Origin: Symbiodinium natans
Lineage: Eukaryota > Sar > Dinophyceae > Suessiales > Symbiodiniaceae
NCBI GenBank assembly: GCA_905221605.1
Contig: CAJNDS010002638.1
Location: 1 to 64,000, forward strand
Reading direction: 5' to 3'
Length of the DNA: 64,000 nucleotides
The notes under the pieces were generated by a model. It was given only the letters and a program-made list of their open reading frames with translations. It was not told the DNA's origin and did no database searches. A program made the translations under genes and the position numbers. Positions 37,040 through 49,516 of the stretch are shown piece by piece. The number at the start of each line of letters is the position of its first letter. The first letter of the stretch is position 1.

Positions 37040-38720
37040 CCCCCCCAAATTGTAATGATACAATTATATAAATATAAATATAAATAGAGTCCGGGGGACT
37101 GTGGGCGTGCACTTTTTTCTGTTTTTTTACTCTCTCGTACTTGAGAACTATCGTTCAATCTTCAGGTGGTGATCTCTCTTATCTTAATTATGAAATTGCC
37201 TTTTCGTTATTTATGTGAGAACATGCTATGAATGAAGTGCTACTACGCTTCATGCCAGGCCTTGATCACATCGAAACAGCTTTCAGATCAAGTGAGTATC
37301 CCAGTGTTTTGGGCTATGGCAAGATATCCAGGTGAGTCTATACCTGGCTCAGTTCGTGAACTAGGAGGACAAGACGGAGAACTCACGTTCGATGAGGCTG
37401 TTGGTCAAGTTGCAGGGTCAAAAACTCAAGGGACAAGAGGCACGACCCATCAAGTGCGATCGTCCTGTGGGAACGGTGTCGGCCCCGCCTCCCAACGACC
37501 TACCCTTGCTTCAGCTTTTCTCAGTATAGTCAGAAGAACGAATCCTAAAATCGCATATTTGAGCACCGGGAAATGAAGGACAGCTATTGGGACAATTGGG
37601 ACACCCACCTCACAGGCTCCGAGAAGCCAGCATTGGGGCTACTCTATGTTTTGAATCTTGACAGGGCAATGCTGGCTTTGTAGTTTGTATGTGTTAATTT
37701 ATCTTGGCAACGAAGGGCAAAGAATTTTGTTTTATTGGATATTGTAGGTTCGCAAGGCAAAGTATTAATCAAATACCATACGGAAAGTCCACTGAAGTAC
37801 TTTGTTGTTGCGCATGAATGAAATATTCAATGTATTTTATACAAAACATTCGCCCTATGCGAGTTTAACTACTGCAGCACCTAGTATATAGCTGACTATT
37901 GACTAAATGAATTCAATTTTAAAGGCTGTTTTTTGTACAAGTAAAGTACGCACTAGACACTAATTGAAATAGAAGCGGCTTGAGTTTCGTAGTAATGCAA
38001 CCAATGCTACTGAAGTACTAGTTAAAGACTACTGATGCGCGATGCCTGAAAAGAGACAGGCTTTAAATGCACAATTCTCATAGTAAAGTGGTTGTTGCCT
38101 CACAAAGGTCACAGCACAAGTAAATTCACAAACGCAAAAAACATCCCGAAATGCAAGCTTTTCAGGGGAACTTCTGGTGAAGTTTGGATTTGGGGGTTTT
38201 AAAGTCTCTCTAGAGAAATAAAGCAACTGTTTAAGCAAATAACTCTAGGCAACAAACCTGCTTCCAGACAAATGTTGCTTCTACTCGGCAAGATATAGCC
38301 CAACCATGCAATACTCATTACATGCTGATTCTACCAATCTAGCAGTCAGTGAGTATTCAATTATTGGGTGAGTACAAGATTTATTGATTATACACAGAAT
38401 ATGACATAATGCTCAGTGAATGGTACTGGACTACAGAAAACTAATTCAATTACGTACTAATGAAATACCATTTATATACTATTTGCTTAGACAAGTACAA
38501 TTTACATAGAAAAGCCTTGAAAAGCACAAATTTCCAAGAACCATATCATCCACCCAGTAAAGGCTATAGCACTGAGCATGGGAATGTGGGGTTTGGTGGC
38601 AGAACCAATGCTCAAACGCTCTTTACATGCCACTTGAATATGAAACTAACCTATTCATGTACCCATTAATTACAGTACTCTTTATATACGATGCCTAGAA
38701 AAGTAGAATTTGCACAGAAA
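37040..38720. other. AT-richer stretch without telomere repeats, possible EF-hand exon
   Basis: This gap in the telomeric domain has normal introns in appearance. A 33-nt piece, 37259-37291, lies between GCCAG before GCC and CAA before GTGAGT. A piece at 37365-37403, after ACTAG before GAGG, reads GQDGELTFDEAV, which fits the second half of an EF-hand calcium loop (DG at 5-6, hydrophobic at 8, acidic at 12), with the first half expected in another exon. The rest is unassigned. Confidence 0.3.
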
Positions 38721-39262
38721 CGCGTAGAAAAGCACAATTTTCTTAGAGGGAAAGGGGGGGCTCAGGAAGGAAAGGCAGTACGGAAAAGCACGAAAAAAAC
38801 ACAAACGCACAAAAACACAAAAAAACTACACGAAAAGCCAAAATTCGCAAAAAGAACATAACAGCCAAACAGATATATTTCAGGATTCTCCACAAAATTC
38901 TCACGGAAAACGAAAAAAACAATATTTCAGGACTCTCCAAATCTGTACGGAAAACCAAAAAACCAAAAAAACCAAAAGAACCAAAAGAACCAAAAAAACC
39001 AAAAGAACCAAAAAAACCAAAAAAAACAATTTTCAGGGACTCTTTGAAATTAGGCCATCTGCTGGAAGAGTCCTGAAATATTGGTTTTTTTGGTTCTTTT
39101 GGTTTTTTTGGTTCTTTTGTTTTTTTTGGTTTTTTTGGTTTTTTTGGTTTTCCGTACGATTTTCCGTACGGTTTTGGTGGAGAGTCCCGAAATAGTGTTT
39201 GTTTTTTTTGAGGTTTTTAGTTATCCGTGGGACTGGAGAGTCTAGAAATATTGTTGCTACTG
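38720..39262. repeat. Nested inverted repeat with (AACCAAAA)n arms
   Basis: A run of ACCAAAAAA/ACCAAAAGA units (38955-39027) faces its complement (39083-39153). Outside these are inverted copies of GGACTCTCCA and TACGGAAAAC, and of AATATTTCAGGACTCT. It could form a very large hairpin; possibly a transposon-derived palindrome. Confidence 0.75.
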
Positions 39263-40844
39263 GGGTTTTTTTAGTTCTTGAACAGCGACAAAAAGGCAGA
39301 GAAAGTGCACGCCCACAGTCCCCCGTTTTGTATAAATATATATATATATATACATATAAATATATACATAGCGATATATCTGTTCTTCCTCATCAGGGAA
39401 ATACAGGGATTATTTTCTGCCATTTTCTGGGTGGTTCTTCAGCAACTAGTAGTCATGGGTCTAGGGTTCATAGGGTGCATGGGTTTCGGGTGTATGAGGG
39501 TTTAGGGTTTATAGGGTTTAGGGTTTAGGGTTACAACTGCGGTTGGAAGTTGGGTCTAAGTACTGCTTGGGCGTTCCAGCCACGAGATCATAACCCTGAA
39601 ACCCTAAACCCTACACCGCAAACCCTAAACCCTAAGTCCCGACCCCGCATCCCCTGAAGCAGTGCCTGCACTAAGGACCGCCACCAGCAGTGGCTTCTTC
39701 AAGAAGTCCTTGCCTTAAAAGGCTCTGAGGGTTAGGACTTAGGATTTAGGACCATACCCTAAACCCTAGACCCTAAACGGGCGACCGGGGGATGGACGCA
39801 GTGCAGAGGAGCAAGGGGGGTTTAGGGTGTCGCGAGTGGGTGCTTCTACGAACATAAGAACAGGGGTGGTAGGAACCTATAGTCAATCCTTGCCCCAAGC
39901 ACTAAACTTAAACTCGAACCCGGCCAGACCTTATCCTTGTACCTCCAAAAACCACGGGTTTGGGGAATCAGGGAACCAGCCCCCCCGCCATCATTCAAAG
40001 TCTATCCCGCCCCGAAAACCCTGAAGCGCTACCCTGGATTCGTGTGGCTTGTTCTTGAGGGTTCAGGGTTCCCTTCTACAAGGTTTAGGGTTTAGGGCTA
40101 CCTCTACCTAGGGATACACATCGGGTGACTAGAGTCACACCCATACCCGTTGCCTATAGGCCACAAAAATAGGATGGAAAACGGCCACTCTTGCTACATG
40201 GAGGTTTCCCAACCGTTCCTCATTTTAGGGATTCTACCATATTTGGGCCATGTCAGGGGTGCCCCCCTCCCCCTCACATTTTGGGACATGCCCACATGCA
40301 TTTGGAGGGTTTTCGCCCTGCAGCCAAAACTGTGTTCCACCCTCAAGGAAGCATCACGGTGACGGTGCCTTCGTTGGCCAGCATGCGAACGAGGTCGGCC
40401 TGCAACCTTGATTTTTTTTTTTACCTTCTGGGGGGGAGGGAGGGCGGGAGGGAGGCCGAGGGTGGGGGGGGTGTTTTGGTGTCTAGCCTCGGGCTCTGAC
40501 CCCTCCTGAAACAATGTCGCCGTGCACTAGCCCGATTTCCAGGCTACTGACCCTGAGCTTCCCTAACCCCAAAACCCTACTACGACCCGCGAGTCCCAAA
40601 CTCTAAACCCGAATTAAACCCCACCAGAAGCCTGAACCCCAAACCCTAAACCCTAAACAGCTAGCTCGCCGGGAGCCGTAACCCTGAGCCCTAAACACTT
40701 AAACGCCCACCAAGAGCCCTCCACCCTGAACCGTTAAAAACCGTTTTAAACCCTTGCAGTGTTTTAAGGTACCTCATTCCCTCATTCCCTACTAACACCC
40801 AGTAAGTAGAAACCCGAGCCAACCCCCCCCAAATAAAACACAAC

Positions 40845-40985
40845 AATAAGTAAAATTATCATCATCATCATCATCAACATCATCATCATCATTGTTATTA
40901 TTATCATTATCATCATCACCATAATAAGAATAATAGTAATAATAAAATAGTAATAATCATAATAGTAACAATAATATGATTCAAA
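40845..40985. repeat. ATC/ATT/AAT trinucleotide-rich array
   Basis: Imperfect CATCAT and AATAAT runs; no coding signal. Confidence 0.7.
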
Positions 40986-41019
40986 GAGAAACAAACACTG
41001 ACTCAGCTCTAACGCTCTC

Positions 41020-41470
41020 AGACTCTCACATGTCTATTTGTGTTTTAACAGTTTTTGTATGATGTCTTTATCTCTTTCTTTATGCCTGTCTTTCTTGCTG
41101 TTGTTTCTCTCCCTGTCTCTCTCTATATTGAAAGATGGTTGGTAACTCCTGCTTCTGCAAGGTATGCCCCGAACAATGTAAAGGTGTGTTCAAGTTGGGT
41201 TCACCCCCCATAGCAGAAATCAGTCAACCCTGAGCCGTGCCCGTCCGACCTGGCTCACAGCAGATGCACACACAACAGGCCCAGGCGCACTCCATCAAAG
41301 GTCAGCATGTCGACCTTACCTAGGATGTACGGTCTCCAGCCTAGATCTTGAACAATGCGCGAGCTGCACGAGGTCTACATACGCGGCCGCGGAAGCTGAG
41401 CCGACACCCAATAGCTGTCCAGAGCCCTAAAGATAGGCCCCTTCTCCTGTCGCCCTCCTCCCTTCGCCTT
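41020..41470. other. Unassigned unique DNA
   Basis: No repeat array and no exon I can defend, lying between two telomere-type blocks. Confidence 0.3.
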
Positions 41471-42015
41471 GAGGCCGGGTTTAGGGTTTAGGGTTTAGGG
41501 TTTAGGGTTTAGGGTTTAGGGTTTAGGGTTTAGGGTTTGGTATCTCCTGACTGGCTGCTTCTAAGACCTTCAGGGGTCCCGGTATCCCCTGCCCTTGTCT
41601 CCAGGTCCCCCAACCACCCAAACCCTAAACCCCAAAGCCAGAACCCCTAAACCCCACTCAGCAAGGGTTCCCTCGTTCCCAGGATACCGGGAACCCTAAA
41701 CCCTAAACCCTAAACCCTAACCCTAAACCCTAAACCCTAAACCCTAAACCCTAAACCCTAAACCCTAAACCCTAAACCCTAAACCCTAAACCCTAAACCC
41801 TAAACCCTAAACCGAGCCCGTGCTTCAGACTACTCGGGAACCTACCCTACTAGGTCCTAGTGTTCAGGGGTCAGGGCTGAGCGCATTCTACCAAGACCAA
41901 GAGCCTGTAAAAGTCGCAGATCCTCCCTGTGTAGGGTTTAGGAGTTTAGGGTTTAGGGTGTCGAGGGTTATGAGGAGCTTTAGGTCCGGAAGCAGCTTGA
42001 GGGCTTCAGGGTTTC

Positions 42016-42140
42016 AAAAGGGGGGGGAGGGGGGGGAGGGGGGGGAGGGGGGGGAGGGGGGGAGGGGGGGGAGGGGGGGGGGGAGGGGAGGAGGGGGGGA
42101 GGGGAGGGGGCGGGAGGGGGCAGGGGGGGGGGGGGGGGTC
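42016..42140. repeat. GGGGGGGGA purine array
   Basis: Tandem 8-9-bp poly-G units separated by single A, then GGGGAGG variants. Confidence 0.9.
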
Positions 42141-44384
42141 CTTCCATTCCTACTAAGCTGCCCACATGGGAGTAATAAGTAATACAAATGCTAGGACCCA
42201 GATTCTTCTCTTGTTTTAGGATTTTCGGTTCCCTTATACGCCCCTTTAAGCATAAAAGGCACCTTTGGTATTACCAGGTTACCCTTGGGTCTGATAGCTC
42301 CCTCCTTCCCGAAGCCCTGAACACAGCTGTATAGGAACAGTGACCACCAGAGACAGCGGCAATTTCACAGCTTGTAGATGCCAACTTACAGCTTCAAGAC
42401 CTCTCCTGTACCTGCACCTCTACACTCAGTTACAGGCACTTCCGAGAAGGAAGAACATCCCACCCTAAAGGCGCTGAAAACTCCACAGCCCCTCGTTGAG
42501 GCGTCATGGACCCACCAACGGATCTTGAGGTACCGCACGAGGGTGCATTTAAAGTGCGCCGGCCTGAGCCGCGGGTAGGGTTGAGGGTTGAGGGTTGAGG
42601 GTTTAGGGTTTAGGGTTTAGGGTTTAGGGTTTAGGGTATAGGCTCTGTGCTGTGGACTTAGAACCCTACATGGGTCGTGCTCTAAATCAGGGCCCCTTTT
42701 TGGTGTTCGTGGGTGCTGCTATATAGGGGATCCCAACATGGGAGCAGAATCTAGAGAAGCACCCGCACCCTTTTCCCTACAAACCCTAGGGCTTCGGGCT
42801 TCAGAACTTTAAGGATTCATGGACTTGCGGGGGCTTTGTGGCTTTTGGGCCTTTCAGGGATGCTTAGCCTTCCCTATACTGGGGTAGGTTGGGGGGGGGG
42901 GGGGGGGGGGCCTACAAAAATGTTAGATTTGTATGGCTTGATATGGATTATACAGGGGATTCAGGGTAATAGCAGCGAACACAGCGAACAATTCTGTTCA
43001 AACCTACCCCTTCTACTTGGGCTATGCAGCCTCAGATGTTGAGGTGTTGGAGCCGTGGTTGCATGCTGTGTAAGGTTTGTCGCAACCGTAAACTGCAAAA
43101 ACCAAAACCCTAAACCGGAAGCCTCCTTCATTGGGTCTAGAAGATTTTGGGCTTTCAGGGACAATTAAGGTTCACGTTTCTGCGTCATTGTTGAAAACCA
43201 TTTTTAAAAATGAATACTCAAACCCAATACGGAACAAAAAATGATCATTGTTCAAAAGTATACCCCAACAATGGTGCAGGGTTGAGAGCTCTAGGGTTGA
43301 AGGGGCTTCGGCTTTGCAGGTTCTGGGATTAGGGCTTGAGGGTGTTAAAGGTTTGGGTTTTAGGGCCGCGTCGTGTTAAACGTACGATTGTAGTTTTTGC
43401 AAGTTACAGGACTTCGGTGTAGGTTTCAACCCTGCACCTACTCAAAGCTCATGAAGTCCCCAAGCCCTGCTCAAGTCTAGCAAGCCCTTCTCCACTAAAG
43501 CCAGGCCCGTGGGCAGGTAGAACTAGGTAACTAATCGGGTTTAGGGTTTAGGGTTTAGGGTTTAGGTTACAGCTGATTGCTTCTTATTATTGGGTGCTTG
43601 TAACCCTACCACTACCTATGAATATTGGTCCATCATGGTCCCATGCGGACCGTGGACCCTAAGCCATCAAAATGTAGGGGTTTAGGGTTTAGGGTTTGGG
43701 GTTTAGGGTTTCGGGTTTAGGGTTTAGGGTGATTTAGCCTAAATCAAATGGGTTGCGGGGCTTGCAAGGCCCTCCGCGCGAGAGGTGCAGATGGAGGACA
43801 GCAATCCCTAAAACGATTATAAACCTAAAAGCTAAGACACAGCAAGGACATGCATGTATGGGGGTTTTCGGAAATGGGCCGGGGGGGGGGGGGCACTATT
43901 TGGGGGGTTCCGACACTCAGGGTTATAGCCTTTGTTTGTGCAGATTGGGGGCAGCAGAGAGGGCTTAGGGGGCTCGGTGTTTCAGGACCAACAAAATCCA
44001 AAAGCATAATCCCTATGACTCTCCGATGACTCTGTGATACGATGCGTTTCCCAGGGTTGGGGGGGGGTAAGCAAATGCAGTTGTCAATATCTTGGGGGTC
44101 ACCACTTGCCAGTCCACTGAACACTGCAGGCAGCCCTGGATTCCTTTGTCTGGACATCCCGAACCCTAAACCCTAAACCCCCCAAACCCCAAACCCTAAA
44201 CCCTAAACCCCAAACCCTAAACCCGAAACCCTAAACCCCAAACCCCAAACCCTGAACCCTAAACCTCACATGGAAGCCCTCCCAAAGAGCCCTTCATGTC
44301 GCCAGCGCGCGTCCCGAAGGCTTGCTGTGGGTTAGCAGGGAATGAGGGGATTAGGGCCCTATTTATAAATCTATATACATATGT

Positions 44385-44524
44385 AACTGTGTATGTATCT
44401 ATGTATCTATATATCTATATATCTATATATCTATACATCTATATATCTATATATCTCTATATATCTATATATCTATATATCTATATATCTTTATATCTAT
44501 ATATCTCTCTATATATATATATAT
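44385..44524. repeat. (ATATCT)n microsatellite
   Basis: ATCTATATATCT units with a few substitutions, ending in (AT)n. Confidence 0.9.
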
Positions 44525-45329
44525 ACCCTTTAAGGGGTATTATAGGGTACCTCATCCCCCCATTCCCTAGTAACCGACTGTAAGAAGGAGGACATCAACT
44601 TCAACTCCCCGCCGAAGCCCATGCGCCAAGTCAGCCCAAGCCTCGAAGGTCCCCTGAACCCACCCTGCAGGGTTAGGGTTTAGGGTTTAGGGTTTAGGGT
44701 TTAAGGTTTAGGGTTTAGGGTTTAGGTTTTAGGGTTTAGGGTTTAGGGCTAGGGTTGGGGTTTAGGGTTCAGTCTTCAGAGTTTAGGGTTTATGTTTTAG
44801 GGTTCAGATGGCGAGTTTCCCTGGAGAAAATAGGCTGTCGGCTGCCACCGAAGCCTGCATGTGGTGTGGGGCCCTCATGCTATCGCATCGAAAAGGTGGC
44901 GCTTCAAAAATCCTCACAAGGGTCCAGGCAAGGAGTGGCTGCTGGGGATGCACCAGTGCTTGGAGGCTCCAGGGTTTTGGGGGTTTGGGGGTTACCGAGG
45001 CTACAAACAGTGTATGTCACCCGGCTGTAACTTTACCGGAACCCAGAGTAGGCTCTGAACGCTTTTCTAACAGGGTTCAGGTTCCCTTACAAGCCCCTCT
45101 AAACCAAAAAGGGCACGCTCCCTAAACCCTAAACCCTAAACCCTAAACCCTAAACCCTAAACCCTAAACCCCCATGGACCCCCAAGGCGTGGTGTCTGCG
45201 ACAGAAGCGCAGTACGTGTGAGCCCCGGGCCTCCTGGTGTGTTGGGGGTTGAGGGTTTAGGGTTCAGTCAGGGTTTAGGTTTTAGGGTCAGGGTTTAGGG
45301 TTTTGGTTGCCTGGACTAAGAGGGCGATT

Positions 45330-45556
45330 AGGGTTTAGGGTTTAGGGGTTTAGGGGTTTAGGGGTTTAGGGGTTTAGGGGTTTAGGGGTTTAGGGGTTTA
45401 GGGGTTTAGGGGTTTAGGGGTTTAGGGGGTTAGGGGTTTAGGGGTTTAGGGGTTTAGGGGTTTAGGGGTTTAGGGGTTTAGGGTTTAGGGGTTAGGGTTT
45501 AGGGTTTAGGGTTTAGGGTTTAGGGTTTAGGGTTTAGGGGTTTAGGGGTTTAGGGT
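45330..45556. repeat. TTTAGGGG octamer block
   Basis: About 20 consecutive TTTAGGGG units (45342-45500) with normal heptamers at both ends. The block is flanked by a direct repeat, GGTTGCCTGGACTAAGAGGG / CGTTGCCTGGAATTAGAGGG. Confidence 0.85.
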
Positions 45557-45754
45557 TTGGGGCTTAGGGGTTTAGGGTTTTCGTTGCCTGGAATTAGAGG
45601 GGGTGTCGGAGGTTAGGGTTTAGGGATAAGGGTTTAACTTTTGTGTTTAGGGTTCGGGTTTTCGCTGACTAGATTCAGAGTTCGGGGTTCGGGTTTGGAG
45701 TTCAAAGAGCTGGACATCCCAGCCTGGTCTGTGGAGGGGGTTTAGGGTTTAGGG

Positions 45755-45838
45755 TTTCAGGGTTCAGGGTTCAGGGTTCAGGGTTCAGGGTTCAGGGTTC
45801 AGGGTTCAGGGTTCAGGGTTCAGGGTTCAGGGTTCAGG
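45755..45838. repeat. TTCAGGG variant block
   Basis: About eleven GGTTCAG units after two normal heptamers. Same variant as at 25.1 kb. Confidence 0.85.
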
Positions 45839-45888
45839 TCTTAAGAGCCCAATACCCCTCAAATCCGGATGGTCTCGCTGTGTATAAT

Positions 45889-45987
45889 CTTGGCTTTCTT
45901 CTGGCTGGCTCTTAGGACTTTAACCTTTGAAACTACAATAAGGAGCCTAGAAGTTAAACTTTAGGAGGGGTTCAGAAGTCAGCCAAG
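45889..45987. mobile_element. Family D element, copy 2
   Basis: Starts CTTGGCTTTCTTCTGGCTGG and ends TTCAGAAGTCAGCCAAG; the internal AGGACTTTAACC matches copies 1 and 3. Confidence 0.7.
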
Positions 45988-46152
45988 CAATGGGCTTCCT
46001 GATGTGGGTGTACGAAAAAAAATGTTCTGGGTCCTTTTTACAAGGGGATCCTACTATTTGGGGATGTATATTGGGGGTGCCCTATTTTCATAAACCCCCA
46101 TGTGTCAGTGTTTTGCTCTGAACCCCAAACCCCAAACCCTAAACCTCCCCAG

Positions 46153-46246
46153 TTGGAGCGGATCAACTCGGACGACCTCGCACGGGAAGCAAAGCGCCTA
46201 CAGCATGGATCCCCGGAGCTCAAACTTCTTAGGGCCTGGAGCTCTT
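46153..46246 (+). CDS. Exon-like island
   Basis: CCCTAAA repeats and CTCCCCAG precede the frame LERINSDDLAREAKRLQHGS, then PELKLLRAW. The charged helical composition is convincing. The acceptor is followed by T, unlike most here. G-strand repeats start at 46256. Unassigned. Confidence 0.4.
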
Positions 46247-46655
46247 TTTGAACTGGTTTAGGGTTTAGGGTTTAGGGTTTGCGGTTTGGGGCTTGGGGTT
46301 TGGGGTTTGGGGTTTGGGGTTGAGGAGGTGGCTGATTGCTGTTTGGGGGTTGCGGTGCAGGGGATAGCGGTAGCCCCACCTGTTACAAGCCAGAATCCTT
46401 ATAAAATTCGAACCTCCCCGAAACCCTAAACCCTAAACCCTACACCCTAAACCCCAAACCCCAAGCCCCAAACCCTAAACCCTAAACCCTAAACCCTAAA
46501 CCCTAAACCCTAAACCCTAAACCCTCAACCCTAAACCCTAAACCCTAAACCCTAAACCCTAAACCCTAACCCTAACCCCCCCCCCCCCCCCCCCCCAAAA
46601 CACAACAGGTTCCCCATATTTGGGGAAACCCCGACCTGGCTTTAGAGTTTAGGAC

Positions 46656-46757
46656 TTGGGATGTTCTCCCGTATGCTAACAGTCGTTAGTAGGGATTATA
46701 GTACCCCCATGTTGTAATCCGCATGAAAGATTGTTAGTATAAGGGGGAACATCCCAA
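46656..46757. mobile_element. Family A element, copy 4
   Basis: Full-length: TTGGGATGTTCTCCCGTATG to GGGGGAACATCCCAA, with a central GTACCCCC. Confidence 0.7.
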
Positions 46758-47487
46758 TCCCTGACCCTCTTTAAAAGGGTTTCTGAAGTATGGGCCCTCG
46801 GGGATAGAAGCAATCAAGGGCCCATTCTGAGACAGAGTTGGGATGTTCCTTGTAACCCTAAAACACTAAAGTCACTAAACCCTAAACCGCAATTGAGGGA
46901 GGGACTCTCTTCCCTGCTCTCTAAGGCTCCGTACCTCCCACGGAACCCCTCCCTTAAGAATGTTAGATTTCCGTAACAGCCTGCAGTGAGGAAGGCTAGG
47001 ACAAAGTGGCTCGGCCGCATGAACCCGAAGCCCTAAACCCCAAGCCCTAAGCCCTGAACCCAAATAAGGGTTAAGGGTTTAGGGTTTAGGGTTTGGGGTT
47101 TAGGGTTTAGGGTTACCAGTGACTGCCCGCCAGTGTTTCTCTGACAAGGCTTAGTGTAGAGGCTTGCCAGTGAGCTCAAGTGTTACAATGGTTCAGGGCT
47201 TAGGGTGCAGGGATCCTTGCAGACTGGCTCGCGCGATGGCGACAACCTAAGTCAGCCAAGAAAAGGAACCCTAAACCCTAAACTCTAAACCCTAAACTCT
47301 AAACCCTAAACCCTAAACCCTAAACCCTAAACCCTAATCCTAGCTAAATGCGCGATGGCATCCCATGGACCTCAATTTCAAGGTCCCTCAACCCGAAACC
47401 CGAAACCTAAACCCTAGACCCTAAACCCGAGCGCTAAACCCTAAACCTTAAACCCTAAACCCTAAAACGCTAAAGACCCTAAGCCAG

Positions 47488-47592
47488 GGGGTTGAGTGCA
47501 GGCAAGAAGTGAAAGACAAGTCCGTCAAGAAGGGGGTGTCTGACAGCTCCTTGACTGCTTTGGTGGACGTTTTTTGTGGCTTAGACTTTAGG
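47488..47592 (+). CDS. Exon-like island, 35 codons
   Basis: After CCCTAAA-type repeats and AAGCCAG before GGGGTT, the frame reads GVECRQEVKDKSVKKGVSDS, then SLTALVDVFCGLDFR, to donor AGG before GTGTCGGG; G-strand repeats follow. Lysine-rich, no stop, good borders. Protein not recognised. Confidence 0.45.
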
Positions 47593-48204
47593 GTGTCGGG
47601 TTGAGGGTTTAGGGTTTACGTTTTAGGGTGTAGGCTATAGGGTTTGGGGTTTAGTGTTTAGGGTCTATGGCTTTGGTGGACTCGTTTAGGCTTGCTATGC
47701 TAGGGGTTTAGGGTTGAGGGGTGAGGGGTTTAGGGATTATGTATTGCGTTTATGGTTGAGGGTTTGGGGTTTAGGATCTAGGGTTTAGGCATTGCAAGAC
47801 GCAAGTCGCATCTTGCGAGTCAGAGTCGTGGGACATGGGATCTTGTGATGACGGAATCTGGTCGTAAACTGCACTTTCTAGACGCCGTGGCTGAGGCTTA
47901 GATGCTTTGCCGCAATAGACCCTAAACCCTACGTAAACTCTGAACCTCCTCAACCTTGGGCTATGCCCAATAGGTATGCTGACATCTGAAGAAACGGCTG
48001 GTTTTGAGGATGTTTATCCTAAGCCCTCAACCCTAAACCCTAAGCCTTATACCCTATGCGCTGTGCCCTCAACCTTATACCATCAACCCCAACACTTTCG
48101 AGTTTCGAGCCTGGCAGTGCAGTTTAGGGTTTAGGATTCAGGGTTTAGAGTCGAGGACTTGAGGCAGACCTTCGTACGCAGGACTTTTGGCCAGTATCGA
48201 GGCC

Positions 48205-48380
48205 CTTGAACCCTTAAGCCCTAAGCCCTAAACCCTTAAACAGTTAAACCCTTAAAACCCTCAAACCCTCAAACCCTTAAACCCTTAAACCCTTAAACCC
48301 TTAAACCCTTGAACCCTTAAACCCTTAAACCCTTAAACCCTAAACACCTAAACCCTTAAACCCTCAACCCCTAACCTTGA
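48205..48380. repeat. CCCTTAAA octamer block
   Basis: Runs of AACCCTTA units with an inserted T, a C-strand variant homogenised over about 150 bp. Confidence 0.8.
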
Positions 48381-49414
48381 AATCCCAAGAACCTTGAATG
48401 CCGACAACCCAAGATCAAAGAAACTGGGCTGAGCTCTAGCACGAAGAGCCACCTTGGTTCAGGGTTTCGGGTTTAGGGTTAGGGTTTAGGGTTTAGGGTT
48501 TAGGGTTTAGGGTTTAGGGTTTAGGGTTTAGGGTTTAGGGTTTAGGGTTTAAGGGTTTAAGGGTTTAGGGTTTAGGGTTTAGGGTTTAGGGTTTAGGGTT
48601 TAGGACTTAGGACTTAGGCTTAGGGTTTAGCACGCCTTGAAACGAAATCTTTTCAAGACACGGAGTCTCTTCGAGGCAACGTCTCTGGAAGGAGCAAGAA
48701 GAGCCTCCTTGTCGAGAGCGCCGGGGGTCCCGGACAAGGGGCATTAGCTGCATCACTGGGCTTTTGGAGTACTATACCTTGATATTGTTTCGTTCTGGGT
48801 TCCCATTATAGCTACTTATACCTATAAAGTACATACTTTTTTTCAGGGTTTACTCCAAAGTAGGGATCAGAAGGTTCATGGGTGGCTATGCGTAGTGAAT
48901 ATAGCCCCAGTTGTAGCTACCCATGGTATCTCCGAGTATGGTTGCTAAGGTTGAGCGGGCCAGGGTGGGTTAAGGGTTTAAGCTTTAGGGTTTAGGGTTT
49001 AAGGTTTTTGGAGTTCAGGGAAACCGCAAAAACAAAACGTGTCATCATCCTGCTGGGAATCGGTTCCCCATGACGAGTGCTGGGGCCTCAGGGAGCCATC
49101 GCTACCTTAGATGGGGTAATGGTGATTAACGAATGAGTGACTTTGCCCATACGTGTACTTTGCATACCCTAAACTTATTAACCCCATGCGAGAGATTTGC
49201 TTGTGTTGAGAGGCGGTTTGCCTTTGTCAAATGGCTTCTTCACCCTAAACCCTAAACCCTAAACCCTCAACGCGGTATATACTCAGGCGCTGCTGAGGGG
49301 TTGGGGTTCATCAGTTGGGATCCAAAGCCCAAAGCTACACCCCCCCCCCAAAGGCTTGCAAGCTGCGAGTCCCTCCCAAACCCCCAAACCTCTAACCTCC
49401 CAAAACGCCTAAAC

Positions 49415-49516
49415 TCGGGATGCTCCCCCTTATATTAAGGGTCTTTGATAGGGATTATCGTACCCCCGATTATCTTCGCTATCAAGGACTTTTCGTATAA
49501 GGCGGAACAATCCCAA
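49415..49516. mobile_element. Family A element, copy 5
   Basis: TCGGGATGCTCCCCCTTATA to AAGGCGGAACAATCCCAA; diverged ends but the same palindromic layout. Confidence 0.65.
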
